From Chloroflexaceae bacterium (GTDB taxonomy: Bacteria > Chloroflexota > Chloroflexia > Chloroflexales > Chloroflexaceae), in NCBI GenBank assembly GCA_028282325.1, contig JANQID010000023.1, positions 1 through 40,221 of the forward strand: 40,221 bases of DNA, in the 5' to 3' direction. A program made the translations under genes and the position numbers. Every line of letters begins with the position of its first letter. The stretch's first letter is position 1. The notes beneath the pieces are model-generated. The model made no database searches. It had not been told where the DNA came from and worked only from the letters and a program-made list of their open reading frames with translations. Below are positions 1 to 8,258 of this stretch, piece by piece.

Positions 1-4
1 GGCC

Positions 5-59
5 GGAGCGCGGGCGGCCCGCCCGCTCAGGCGGGATGCGGGCAAGCTGCCCGCGCTCC
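5..59. repeat. GC-rich imperfect palindrome in intergenic DNA
   Basis: Positions 5-18 and 46-59 are inverted copies matching at 13 of 14 bases (GGAGCGCGGGCGGC against GCTGCCCGCGCTCC). The enclosed segment holds a smaller CCCGC/GCGGG stem. It lies downstream of the permease gene ending at 119. It resembles REP-type intergenic palindromes; a role as a transcript end is possible, but no U-run follows on either strand. Confidence 0.5.
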
Positions 60-118
60 CAGGCCGCAACTCCCTGCGGACTTCCAAATGGCTGTACTAA
101 AGTTATATCGGTATAGCC

Positions 119-988
119 CTACAACAAGCCCACGCCGCCGTCGCGCTCGTCGAGATTGCGATTGGCCGCCACGAGAAAGACCAGCGTCGGCGCGATGAAG
201 AGGAGCGCCGAGGCCGCCGCGAGAGCCGGATCGCTGCTGCGCGCGGTTACGAACGCCAGCAGCGGCAACGTAAACACCTTGCCGCCGCCGATCAACAGCG
301 TCAGCGCATATTGGCCCCAGCTTATCAGAAAAGCCAGCAAGGCCGCCACCGCCAGCGACGGGCGCAGCAACGGCAGCGTGACATGCCAGAAAGCCCGCCA
401 GTTGGTCGCGCCAAGCGAGCGCGCCTGCTGCTCCCATTCCGAACCCAGCCCGGCGAAGGCGCTGGCCAGGATGAGAACTGCATAGGGCAGCGAGAAGACC
501 ACCTGCACCAGCAGAACGCCGAGCAGCGTGTCGGTCAGGCCCAGCCGAATAAACAGCACCTGCACACCCATCGCCACCGTAATCGGCGGCGTCAGAATCG
601 GAGCGAAGACCAGCAACTCGAAGAGCGTGCGTCCGCGAAATTGATAGCGCCCCAGCGCCAGCGCCGCCGGAATGCCCGCCGCCAGCGTCGCCAGCGTCAC
701 CAGCGTGGAGAGCGCCAGGCTGGTGAGGAGCGCATCCAGCGCACGCGCCGTCGGCGAGAAGACGTAGCTCCAGGCGCGGACGCTCCATTGCTGCGGCAGC
801 AGATCGGGCCAGCGCCAACCGCCGCTCAACGACCAGAGCGGCAGCGGCAGCAACGGCAGGAGTATCCAGGCCAGCGTAACAACAACCAGAAGCCAGCGTA
901 CGACGACGGTTGACCGGCGACGAGCGGGCGGCGTCAGGGGCCGATCGGCGTCGGCGCCGGCGCTATGTGATCTGGTGTTGCGGATCAT
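119..988 (-). CDS. ABC importer permease, MetI-type (second permease of a YnjB-like system)
   Basis: Integral membrane permease of a binding-protein-dependent ABC importer. Several hydrophobic spans are visible. The cytoplasmic EAA loop that docks the ATPase is clear (EWEQQARSLGATNWRAFWHV, followed by a TLPLLRPSL segment). Length of about 289 residues is normal for single MetI permeases. I prefer the ATG at 988; an in-frame GTG at 1000 would add four residues. It is the last visible gene of a minus-strand operon: binding protein (4281-3004), permease (3031-2147), kinase (2095-1046), then this gene. A dispersed palindromic repeat sits in the 57-base gap before it. The matching ATPase gene is not in the 118 bases to the left edge, so it lies further downstream or elsewhere. 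Substrate unknown; the family match is firm, the specificity is not. Confidence 0.88.
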   Translation of the reverse strand: MIRNTRSHSAGADADRPLTPPARRRSTVVVRWLLVVVTLAWILLPLLPLPLWSLSGGWRWPDLLPQQWSVRAWSYVFSPTARALDALLTSLALSTLVTLATLAAGIPAALALGRYQFRGRTLFELLVFAPILTPPITVAMGVQVLFIRLGLTDTLLGVLLVQVVFSLPYAVLILASAFAGLGSEWEQQARSLGATNWRAFWHVTLPLLRPSLAVAALLAFLISWGQYALTLLIGGGKVFTLPLLAFVTARSSDPALAAASALLFIAPTLVFLVAANRNLDERDGGVGLL

Positions 989-1004
989 ATTGAACCACAC
1001 CCGC

Positions 1005-1025
1005 GGCTGTAGGACTGCCAGTCCT
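1005..1025. repeat. Dispersed 21-bp palindromic repeat, copy 1
   Basis: GGCTGT followed by AGGACTGCCAGTCCT, a near-perfect 7-1-7 palindrome. The identical 21 bases recur at 38565-38585, where a second inverted arm follows. Here it is a single unit between the kinase and permease genes, so it would be transcribed within the operon and could fold into a small hairpin. Confidence 0.75.
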
Positions 1026-1045
1026 CACACCGTCATAAGTGCGCA

Positions 1046-2095
1046 TCAGGCCAGCCATTCGGCGAACAGCGCATCCAAATACTCTGGTCGGAGATACTCC
1101 TCAATACGCACCAGCGTATCATTGTTCGCGATCGCCCGCCCCGCGCCGGTGTACTCAACCCACGCACTCGCGCACCAACTCACTGCGCGCAGCAAGATGA
1201 AAGGATAGCGCAGGTGCAAGCGCTCGCGCAGATCCGCAGCATCGAGATCGGGCCGTGCAGCGCAATAGGCGTCGAGAAACGCCGCGCGCTCGGCGACGGA
1301 AAACTCGTAGTCGCATTTCCAGCGCGTTGTCGTCGGGATCAGGAAATGCGCCAGATCATACGTGGGATCATCAACCAGCGGGCGCTCCCAATCGACCAGC
1401 CAGCAGTCGAGCGCCGCGTCGCCGCGGTCATCCGCACGCTCGTTGACGATGAAATTGTGCGCCTGGGCGTCGGTATGCACCAGGCCGGTTGGGGCGGGAA
1501 AGCGATCACCGCAGCGTTCGGCGGCGATGGCGGCGCGATCAAGCAGGCGCGCGAACCGATCACGGCATTCCACTGGCGCCCGCGCGCAGGCGAGATAGTT
1601 CGCCAGCCAGCCCTGCGCCTCAACCACATCACCGTGCGGCGTGCGGCGCCGGATAAACGGGGCGTCGTCGGGAATGCGCACGCGATGCAGACCGGCCAGC
1701 GTGCGCGCCGCCGCGACCAGGTGGCGTGGATCGGCGTAATGCAGCGGGCTGCCGGGAACATACTCCATCATCAGCCAGCCGTAGGGCAGCCGCGCCAGCG
1801 TATCGTCGACATAGACCAGGCGCGGCGCAACCCCGCTCGCTCCGACCGCGCGCATCGCCACAGCCTCGTAGGCAATCTGCGCGCCACCAGCCATGCCGAT
1901 CTGCGTGCCGCCGACGTTGACGCGCGCCACCAGCCGCCGCCCGTCATCAATGCGCAGCAGGTAGTTGATGTTGTACTCGCCTTGTGCGAGAAACTGCGCC
2001 TGCCAGTGCGCGTCCGGCGACAAGCCCAGCGCCGCGCGCACATCCGCCGCGTCGATCACTTGCTCCAATTGCGGGAGCACCGCTTCAGCCAGCAT
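1046..2095 (-). CDS. APH/choline-kinase-family phosphotransferase
   Basis: Cytoplasmic small-molecule kinase of the aminoglycoside/choline/thiamine kinase superfamily (protein-kinase-like fold). Visible hallmarks are the catalytic-loop motif GLVHTDAQAHNFIV (HxDxxxxN pattern) and the metal-binding LVDWERPLVDDPTYDLAHFL segment; the N-lobe has LVARVNV and a hinge-like WLMMEYVPGSPL. I chose the ATG at 2095 because GGAGGAG lies 8 bases upstream; an ATG at 2137 with a weak ribosome site would add 14 residues. The gene lies between the two permease genes of an ABC importer, so it probably phosphorylates the imported compound, which would trap it in the cell. That role is inferred from position only. 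The substrate could be an amino alcohol, a thiamine-like compound or a sugar. A resistance kinase is less likely in this context. Confidence 0.85.
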   Translation of the reverse strand: MLAEAVLPQLEQVIDAADVRAALGLSPDAHWQAQFLAQGEYNINYLLRIDDGRRLVARVNVGGTQIGMAGGAQIAYEAVAMRAVGASGVAPRLVYVDDTLARLPYGWLMMEYVPGSPLHYADPRHLVAAARTLAGLHRVRIPDDAPFIRRRTPHGDVVEAQGWLANYLACARAPVECRDRFARLLDRAAIAAERCGDRFPAPTGLVHTDAQAHNFIVNERADDRGDAALDCWLVDWERPLVDDPTYDLAHFLIPTTTRWKCDYEFSVAERAAFLDAYCAARPDLDAADLRERLHLRYPFILLRAVSWCASAWVEYTGAGRAIANNDTLVRIEEYLRPEYLDALFAEWLA

Positions 2096-2146
2096 CGTAT
2101 CCACTCCTCCGACAGGGGCGAATGATTTCTCGTCCATATAAACGCT

Positions 2147-3031
2147 TCACCAGGCGCGCCGCGCCTGGCGCAACAGCCAGATGTACGGCGGCACAGCCAG
2201 CGCCGTCAGCGCCGCGATCAACGTGTTCAGAGCCAGCGCGCCGGGGCGGACGGTCAGGTCAACGTCCTGATAGAGCATATAGGCTTCGACCGCCAACACA
2301 CGCGGGTAACTCTGCCCAAGCAGCAACGGCACCTCGAAAGCGCCAAAGGCGAACGCGAATACGATCGTCGCCGAGCCAATTAGCGCCGGCGCAACCAGCG
2401 GCAGAGTAACGTGCCAGAATGCTTGCCAGGGCGAAGCGCCGAGATTGCGAGCTGCCTGCTCCAATTCGTTTCCGGCGGACCGCAGCGCAGCCAGAGCAAC
2501 CAGTGTGATGAAGGGCAGCTCTTTCCAGACATAGGTGACAATAATTCCCACCGCCCCGCGATCATACACCAGCGCCGGGAAATCGGACGGCTCGGCAAGC
2601 AGACCGGCGGCGTAGAACAATCGCGCGAAGATGCCACTCTGCGTAAGAAGCAGCGTGACGCCGATCGCGGCCGCCAGATGTGGCGTCGGCAACGGCAATT
2701 GCACCAGCAAACGCACCAGCCGCGCCCCGCGAAAGGAGCGCCGCAACAGCAACGCCAGCCCCAGACTGAGCATAGTCGCCAGCGCCGTCGAAACCAGAGC
2801 AATGTAGAGCGTGAGCAGCAACGAGCGGAGAAAATCGCTGCTCAACACTGCATCGGCGTAAAAGCGCAGTGTCGGGCCGCCGACATCCACCACGCTGAAC
2901 AAACCCAGGCTCTGGGCCAGGCCGAACGCCAGCCCGCCAAGAAACGGCCCGCCCAGGATGATCAGCGCTGGGAACAACAGCAATATGAAGCCGCGCCGGG
3001 CGGCTATGGCTTTAACACTTCGGTTTGCCAA
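2147..3031 (-). CDS. ABC importer permease, MetI-type (first permease of a YnjB-like system)
   Basis: Membrane permease with about six hydrophobic spans and an EAA docking loop (ELEQAARNLGASPWQAFWHV, then TLPLVAPALIG). At 294 residues it is typical of PotB/ThiP-half-type permeases. E. coli YnjC is a single long protein of two fused permease units; here the two units are separate genes. The start at 3031 is TTG and overlaps the end of the binding-protein gene by 28 bases, which suggests translational coupling; no ATG is available in the N-terminal region. It is transcribed with the binding protein upstream and the kinase downstream. Specificity unknown. Confidence 0.87.
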   Translation of the reverse strand: MANRSVKAIAARRGFILLLFPALIILGGPFLGGLAFGLAQSLGLFSVVDVGGPTLRFYADAVLSSDFLRSLLLTLYIALVSTALATMLSLGLALLLRRSFRGARLVRLLVQLPLPTPHLAAAIGVTLLLTQSGIFARLFYAAGLLAEPSDFPALVYDRGAVGIIVTYVWKELPFITLVALAALRSAGNELEQAARNLGASPWQAFWHVTLPLVAPALIGSATIVFAFAFGAFEVPLLLGQSYPRVLAVEAYMLYQDVDLTVRPGALALNTLIAALTALAVPPYIWLLRQARRAW

Positions 3032-4281
3032 TCTTCTTCAATCCGCGTCAGCCAATCGGCCTGCAACTCCGGCAGCGCATTTGCCGCTAGCTCCTCGGCG
3101 GTCAGGGTCGCTACGCCCTGGGGTATCGCCGCCAAAAGCTCGCGATCCGACTCCGGCAGTGACTCAACCGCCATCACCGGCAGATCACCCCAGACTTCAG
3201 GTTTGGCTTTCTCGATTTGAGCCTGCGGCGACTGCAAGAAGTTCGCAACGACCATCGCAGCAGCCTTGTTGGTGGCATTAAACGGAATAGCCACATAATG
3301 CGTGTTGGCGATAGTTCCCGCATCAAAGAGATACGTGCGCACGCTGTCGGGGAAGACACCGCGGGCGATCGCGCCACTGGCAAAAGCCGGATTGTAGCTC
3401 ATCGTAAAATCCGCTTCGCCGTTGGCAAAGAGTTGATTGAGCTGATCGATCGTCTGTGGATAGGTCTCACCCTCGCGCCAGAGATACGGCTCCAGTTGGT
3501 TGAAATACTCCCAGGCGGCGCCGGCATTGTCGGCATAGACCGTTTCATCAAACGGGCCGATCAGTCGCTCATAGCCGCTCGACACCTCATAGAAGCCGTG
3601 CCGCACAAACACGCTCCCGGTAAAATCAGGTGGCGCAGGATAGGTAAACCGGCCCGGATGCGTCTGGGTCCACTCCAACAAATCGGCGAAAGACTTCGGT
3701 GGATCGGCGACCCGCGCGCTGTCGTAAATCATCACAAACTGAGCGCGTCCCCACGGCGCTTCATAGGCATCGACCGGATAGCCAAAATCATTCGCAATCG
3801 ACGGCTCGGCCCAGGGCACATACTGCGCGTTGGGAAGATTTTCGGCCCAGGGGCCGTACAACAACTCGCCCTGGCGCATCGTGCGGAAATTCTCGCCGTT
3901 GATCCAGATTAGATCAATGGTCCCATCGCTTAGCTTGCCTTCAGTCTTCTCGCCCAACAGCTTGTTGACTGTCTCCACAATATCGTTTACCGGCGTCTGG
4001 CGCAGGGTAATGCCATATTGCGCCAGAACCTGCGGCGCGACATATTCATTAACATACCGGTTGATGTTATCGTCGCCGCCCCACATAAAGAAGTTGACCG
4101 TCACGCCGCGTGCGCTACTCTCAACCTCAGGCCAGGAAAGACGCGCGGGATCTTCCGCTGCGCTCACATCAGCCGCCGCCGCGGTCGGCGCCAACTCGGA
4201 CGGTGACTGAACACTGCAGGCCGCCAGAGCCAACATCAGTCCTATGTACGGAATCCACCGCAACCAGAGTTTGTCCATCAT
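3004..4281 (-). CDS. YnjB-like ABC transporter substrate-binding lipoprotein
   Basis: Extracytoplasmic binding lipoprotein of an ABC importer. The N-terminus has a basic start, a hydrophobic stretch and a lipobox (LALAAC) giving a lipidated Cys near residue 22. The mature part shows the conserved YnjB signature regions VNFFMWGGDDNINRYVNEYV, GTIDLIWINGENFRTM and the LLYGPWAENLPN segment. At about 425 residues it fits that family. The start at 4281 (ATG, with a second ATG at 4278) follows GAGGA by 7 bases; an upstream GTG at 4305 is in frame but less likely. It is the first gene of the importer operon and is divergent from the TetR gene at 4561. The YnjB ligand is not established. The acid-rich, Trp-containing binding face is typical of the thiamine/polyamine/iron-type fold, so the ligand stays open. 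Confidence 0.85.
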   Translation of the reverse strand: MMDKLWLRWIPYIGLMLALAACSVQSPSELAPTAAAADVSAAEDPARLSWPEVESSARGVTVNFFMWGGDDNINRYVNEYVAPQVLAQYGITLRQTPVNDIVETVNKLLGEKTEGKLSDGTIDLIWINGENFRTMRQGELLYGPWAENLPNAQYVPWAEPSIANDFGYPVDAYEAPWGRAQFVMIYDSARVADPPKSFADLLEWTQTHPGRFTYPAPPDFTGSVFVRHGFYEVSSGYERLIGPFDETVYADNAGAAWEYFNQLEPYLWREGETYPQTIDQLNQLFANGEADFTMSYNPAFASGAIARGVFPDSVRTYLFDAGTIANTHYVAIPFNATNKAAAMVVANFLQSPQAQIEKAKPEVWGDLPVMAVESLPESDRELLAAIPQGVATLTAEELAANALPELQADWLTRIEEDWQTEVLKP

Positions 4282-4500
4282 CTCCTCGTCCTCGTAGACT
4301 CTCACTCGACTGCTGAGTACATCCGCAACACCGTCGGCGCCTTCCTGCCAGGAGCCTGACCGAAAAAGACACCCTGAAGCACATCGCTGGATCCCCGCTT
4401 ACGCGGGCTCTTCGCAGCAGATGATACCACAGTCCTGACGCCACGCGCGTGACCGACAGCCAACTGATCCAGTAAATGCACTCTAACCAGGCGTCAATGC

Positions 4501-4529
4501 TTGACACGCCTGGATCGGCGTTCTATAAT
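4501..4529 (+). promoter_or_regulatory. Sigma-70-type promoter of the TetR gene
   Basis: A perfect TTGACA (4501-4506) and a perfect TATAAT (4524-4529) are separated by 17 bases. Transcription should start near 4536, inside the palindrome at 4531-4546, giving a leader of only about 25 bases before the ATG at 4561. Confidence 0.85.
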
Positions 4530-4530
4530 C

Positions 4531-4546
4531 TTGATTGACCAATCAA
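4531..4546. promoter_or_regulatory. Palindromic operator, probably for TetR autorepression
   Basis: TTGATTG-AC-CAATCAA, two perfect 7-base arms around a 2-base centre. It starts one base after the -10 box and covers the expected transcription start, a classic place for autorepression by the TetR protein encoded 15 bases further on. I see no second copy near the divergent ABC operon. Confidence 0.7.
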
Positions 4547-4560
4547 TCAACGAAAGGTGT

Positions 4561-5196
4561 ATGCCAGTGCCGCCACGCGATACCCAGGACTACGAGCAGC
4601 GCCGTCAGCAAATCATTGATGGCGCACTAAAGACCTTCGCTCGCAAGGGCTTCGAAAAAGCGACGAACAAAGACATCGCCGAAGCCGCCGGAATCGGCTC
4701 GCCGGGGCTTATCTATCACTACTTCAAAGACAAAGCCGATCTCTTCCAGCAAGTGGTCAAGCAACGCGTGCCGGTACTCCGCCTGCTGATGCATCCCGAA
4801 CCGCTGATGGATCTCCCACCACGTGAAGGGTTGTTAATCATCGGGCGCGGGTATCTCCAGGCGCTTGCGCAGCCCTCGAACGTGGCGCTGTTCCGGCTGC
4901 TAATCGGCGAAGCAATGCGCAAACCCCACATCGCCGACATGATTAACCAGATCATTCCGGGGCGCGCTTTCGCCGCGCTATCAGCCTACCTGGCCCGCCA
5001 GATGGATGCGGGGCGGTTGCGGCGGATCGATCCCGGCATCGCGACGCGCTCCTTTCTGGGGCCGTTGATGCTCTACATCCTGAGTCGCGAGATCTTCCCC
5101 CAGCCCGATCGCGACACACTCGATCCCGAAACGATGGTCGCAGCAGCCATCGACATATTTCTCAATGGAATGGAAATCGACGCCAGCGCCTCCTAA
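4561..5196 (+). CDS. TetR/AcrR-family transcriptional regulator
   Basis: A 211-residue DNA-binding repressor. The N-terminal TetR helix-turn-helix is unmistakable (QIIDGALKTFARKGFEKATN, then KDIAEAAGIGSPGLIYHYFKDKADLF, about residues 16-60). The C-terminal ligand-binding half is helical and unspecific (GAMRKPHIADMI-like core, MDAGRLRRIDP). I use the ATG at 4561 because AAAGG lies just upstream and the promoter maps immediately before it; longer in-frame readings would start inside the promoter. Its own promoter carries a palindrome over the start site, so autorepression is likely. Its target is unknown: the divergent ABC importer is a neighbour, but no matching operator was seen there. Its stop codon overlaps that of the convergent RecD2 gene. 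Confidence 0.92.
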   Translation: MPVPPRDTQDYEQRRQQIIDGALKTFARKGFEKATNKDIAEAAGIGSPGLIYHYFKDKADLFQQVVKQRVPVLRLLMHPEPLMDLPPREGLLIIGRGYLQALAQPSNVALFRLLIGEAMRKPHIADMINQIIPGRAFAALSAYLARQMDAGRLRRIDPGIATRSFLGPLMLYILSREIFPQPDRDTLDPETMVAAAIDIFLNGMEIDASAS

Positions 5197-7397
5197 ATGT
5201 CAGGGTTGCCATCTGTGCTACACCCCATCCGCCACGCCAGCCCGGTATACCGCTGTTGCACGCGCTCATTTGCCACGGCGGCCTCAATCGCGCGCCGATC
5301 GCCAACCAGCGCCGCCAATTCGCGCGCCCGCGTCACCGCTGTGTAGAGCAAGTTGCGTTGCAGCAGCATATAGTGTTGCATCAGCAGCGGCGTCACAACC
5401 GCCCGATACTCGCCGCCCTGACTTTTGTGAACGCTCAGCGCGTAGGCCAGCGCCAATTCGTCGAGCAGACTGAAGTCGTAGACCACCAGCCGATCATCGT
5501 CGAAGCGCACGCTCAATGTCTGTTCAACCGCATCGATCGCCGCTACCTCGCCGATGTCGCCATTGTAGACATCGAGATCGTAGTTGTTGCGCATCTGGAT
5601 GACGCGGTCGCCGAGGCGAAACGTCGTCGAGCCAAAGACACGCTCGGCCTTGCCCGGCGCGGCGGGGTTGAGCGCCGCCTGAAGCAGTTGGTTGAGGCTT
5701 GCCACGCCGGCCGCGCCGCGATGCACCGGCGTGAGCACTTGAATGTCACGACGCGGATTGAAGCCGAAACGGCGCGGAATGCGCTCGACCACCAGGTCAA
5801 CGACCAGTTCGGCGCAACGCTCAGGCTCGGCGGCGGCGAAGAAGAAGAAGTCGTCCAGACCTTTGTAGTGCGGCGGCTCGCCCCGATTGATCCGCTGGGC
5901 GTTCAACGCAATGCCGCTACCCGCCGCCTGACGAAAGATCGCGTCGAGATGCACGCGCGGCACATCGGGGCAGGCGAGCAGATCGCGCAACACGCGCCCC
6001 GGGCCAACGCTTGGCAGTTGATCGACATCGCCAACCAGCAACACGTGTGCAGTCGTCGGCGTCGCTTTGAGCAGGTGATTCGCCAGCAACACATCGAGCA
6101 TGCTCGCCTCGTCCACGATCAGCATATCGCATTCCAGCAGCATATCGGCGTTACGCTTGAAACTGGTCTCGCCGCGCGGCGAATATTCCAACAATCGATG
6201 GATCGTCTTCGCCTCTACGCCGGCCGCCTCGGCCAGGCGCTTGGCGGCCCGACCGGTAGGAGCGGCCAGCATAGCGCGGTAGCCGCGCGCACGCAGCAAC
6301 GTCATCAGCGTGCGCAGCGTGGTGGTTTTGCCCGTTCCCGGCCCGCCGGTCAAGATGCTCACGGACGAGGTCAGCGCCATTTGCACCGCCGCTTGCTGGC
6401 GTTCGGTCAACGCAATGGCATGTCGGTCGGCCAGGTATGCAAACACGCGCGGCCAGTTCGCCGCCCGATAGAACGCAGCCATCGCCGACGGCGCGTGCGT
6501 CAGTCGCCGGATCGCTGCGGCGACGCCCCGCTCGGCGTGGGCCAGCGGCGCGAGATAAACGGCATCGGTTGGCGCGGTGTCAGACCGATCGATCTCCACA
6601 CGCTCGATATTAGTTGTGATCGCCGGGTCGCCCAGCGCCACAGTCGCCTGGTACAGAGAGACTTCCAGTAACGCAGCGGCGCGGGTGATCAGCTCGTCGG
6701 CGGGCAAGTAGCAATGCCCATCGTCGGTCGCCTGGCTCAACGCATACCGCAGCCCGGCGCCGATTCGCCGCGGATCATCGGCGACGACGCCCATCCCGCG
6801 TGCAATCGCGTCGGCGGTGAGAAAACCGATGCCGTAGACCTCGTCGGCCAGGCGATACGGCTGCCCGCGAACCACCTCCAGCGCCGCGTCGCCATAGTGC
6901 TTGTAGATACGCACCGCCAGACCCGGCGACAGGCCCAGATCTTGCAGCACAAGCATCACTTCCTTGATATGCTGCTGCTCGCGCCACGCCTGCTTGATCA
7001 CCTCGACCCGCTTGCGCCCCAAACCTGGCACCTCGGTCAGGCGATCGGGCGTTCGCTCGATCACGTCCAGCGTGTATTTGCCGAACGTCTCGGTGATGCG
7101 CTTCGCCGTCACAGGGCCGATGCCTTTAATCAGGCCACTGCCGAGATAGCGGCGCATCCCATCGACCGTGGCCGGCATCAGGGCACGAAAAGCGGAGACC
7201 TCGAACTGCCGCCCGTGCTCGCGATGATCGACCCACTCGCCCTCCAGTTCCAGCGTCTCGCCAACGCGTATGCCAAGCAGCCGCCCGACCGCCGTCACGA
7301 CATAGGATTTGCCGCGCGGCGTCAGGCGAACGACGGTATAGCCGTCAAGCTCGCTTTGAAAGGTGATTCGTTCGATTGTGCCTTCAAGTGTGGGCAT
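5193..7397 (-). CDS. recD2: RecD2-type ATP-dependent DNA helicase (RecD/TraA family)
   Basis: A 5'-3' superfamily 1B helicase that acts in DNA repair independently of RecBC. N-terminal OB-like region (GTIERITFQSELDGYTVVRL), then helix-hairpin-helix segments (TEVPGLGRKRVEVIKQAW; YGIGFLTADAIARGMG), then the motor: Walker A LTGGPGTGKTTTLRTL near residue 350, Walker B MLIVDEASMLDV, LVGDVDQLPSVGPG, and the C-terminal motif ALSVHKSQGGEY. About 734 residues is usual for RecD2, which unlike RecD has the long N-terminal extension. The ATG at 7397 is preferred since family proteins start just before the GTIERI segment; the reading frame runs 20 codons further upstream without support. The gene converges on tetR with overlapping stops (5193-5196). 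No RecB or RecC is nearby, consistent with a stand-alone RecD2. Confidence 0.95.
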   Translation of the reverse strand: MPTLEGTIERITFQSELDGYTVVRLTPRGKSYVVTAVGRLLGIRVGETLELEGEWVDHREHGRQFEVSAFRALMPATVDGMRRYLGSGLIKGIGPVTAKRITETFGKYTLDVIERTPDRLTEVPGLGRKRVEVIKQAWREQQHIKEVMLVLQDLGLSPGLAVRIYKHYGDAALEVVRGQPYRLADEVYGIGFLTADAIARGMGVVADDPRRIGAGLRYALSQATDDGHCYLPADELITRAAALLEVSLYQATVALGDPAITTNIERVEIDRSDTAPTDAVYLAPLAHAERGVAAAIRRLTHAPSAMAAFYRAANWPRVFAYLADRHAIALTERQQAAVQMALTSSVSILTGGPGTGKTTTLRTLMTLLRARGYRAMLAAPTGRAAKRLAEAAGVEAKTIHRLLEYSPRGETSFKRNADMLLECDMLIVDEASMLDVLLANHLLKATPTTAHVLLVGDVDQLPSVGPGRVLRDLLACPDVPRVHLDAIFRQAAGSGIALNAQRINRGEPPHYKGLDDFFFFAAAEPERCAELVVDLVVERIPRRFGFNPRRDIQVLTPVHRGAAGVASLNQLLQAALNPAAPGKAERVFGSTTFRLGDRVIQMRNNYDLDVYNGDIGEVAAIDAVEQTLSVRFDDDRLVVYDFSLLDELALAYALSVHKSQGGEYRAVVTPLLMQHYMLLQRNLLYTAVTRARELAALVGDRRAIEAAVANERVQQRYTGLAWRMGCSTDGNPDI

Positions 7398-7500
7398 AGG
7401 AGCGCCGGAGCAGTATCGCGATGAACGCAGCGCCGCCTTATATCGGATCGCGGACATCAGTAAGAGGATATTCCGACCAGCGGCGAACAGATGCGGCTAC

Positions 7501-7509
7501 AGTATAGCA
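7501..7509 (-). promoter_or_regulatory. Candidate extended -10 promoter for recD2
   Basis: On the minus strand the sequence reads TGCTATACT, an extended -10 box (TGn then TATACT), about 105 bases before the recD2 start. No good -35 box lies at the usual distance. Confidence 0.3.
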
Positions 7510-7535
7510 TAGCCGCACGGGGGCGGCGGAGCAAC

Positions 7536-7565
7536 TTGACGTTGTCGCTCACCTGTGGCTATCAT
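7536..7565 (+). promoter_or_regulatory. Candidate promoter for pth
   Basis: TTGACG (7536-7541) and TATCAT (7560-7565) with an 18-base spacer. The expected start is near 7572, about 60 bases before the pth ATG at 7634. Confidence 0.5.
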
Positions 7566-7633
7566 GCCGTCTGCTTTTCGCGAATGATCGGCGCTCAGCA
7601 ACCAGGATCGCTTCTTATAGAAAAGACAATGCT

Positions 7634-8197
7634 ATGTGGTTGATTGTCGGCCTGGGCAATCCGGGCGAAAAATATGCCAACACCCGCCATAACATCGGGT
7701 TTCACTGCCTCAAGCACCTCGCCAACCAACATAATCTGACGTTTGATGGCAAACGAGCAAATGCCCGCATCGCCGAAGGGCACATCGCCGGGCAGCGTGT
7801 GGCTCTCGCCAAACCCCAGACGTTTATGAATCTGAGCGGGCAAGCGGTGTCCGGATTACACGCCTGGTATAAGCTCGACCCGGCGACCGATCTACTGGTG
7901 ATCTACGATGATATGGATCTGCCCTTCGGCAGGCTGCGCATCCGCCAGCGCGGCAGCGCCGGAACGCACAACGGTATGAAATCTATCGTCGGGCAACTTG
8001 GCACGCAGGAATTTGCGCGCCTGCGCGTCGGCGTCGATCAACCGCCGCAGGGTTGGGATGCCGTACGCTATGTGCTGGGCCGATTCACGAAAGAGGAAGA
8101 AGAGCAGTTGCCAAACATCTACGCCAATGTCGCCGATGCTGTGGAACTCATTCTGCGTGAGGGGGTGAGGGCGGCGATGAATCGGTATAACGGGTAA
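7634..8197 (+). CDS. pth: Peptidyl-tRNA hydrolase
   Basis: Releases peptides from prematurely dropped peptidyl-tRNA in the cytoplasm, recycling tRNA. The family is certain: N-terminal LIVGLGNPGEKYANTRHNIGF carries the catalytic His near residue 20, then KPQTFMNLSGQAV, VIYDDMDLPFGRLRIRQRGS and AGTHNGMKSIVGQLG follow in canonical order. The length of 187 residues is normal. The start is the ATG right before the conserved WLIVGLG block. It is divergent from recD2 and convergent with the amidase gene. It stands as a single transcription unit with its own candidate promoter. The ribosome-binding site is weak. Confidence 0.97.
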   Translation: MWLIVGLGNPGEKYANTRHNIGFHCLKHLANQHNLTFDGKRANARIAEGHIAGQRVALAKPQTFMNLSGQAVSGLHAWYKLDPATDLLVIYDDMDLPFGRLRIRQRGSAGTHNGMKSIVGQLGTQEFARLRVGVDQPPQGWDAVRYVLGRFTKEEEEQLPNIYANVADAVELILREGVRAAMNRYNG

Positions 8198-8258
8198 AGA
8201 TCTGTTTGGTTGGACAAATTCTGGAGTGTGGAACCCTCGCTTCCGCTCGTAACGGGGC

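Noticed and set aside
4390-4408. CCCGC-TTAC-GCGGG hairpin upstream of the YnjB-like gene
   Set aside because: Only a 5-bp stem with no T-run; such small palindromes are expected by chance in this composition.
5256-6671. Long plus-strand open frame (471 codons) opposite recD2
   Set aside because: It lies wholly antisense to a gene with all helicase motifs; its product is His/Gln/Arg-rich without any family pattern, as expected from a shadow frame in GC-rich DNA.
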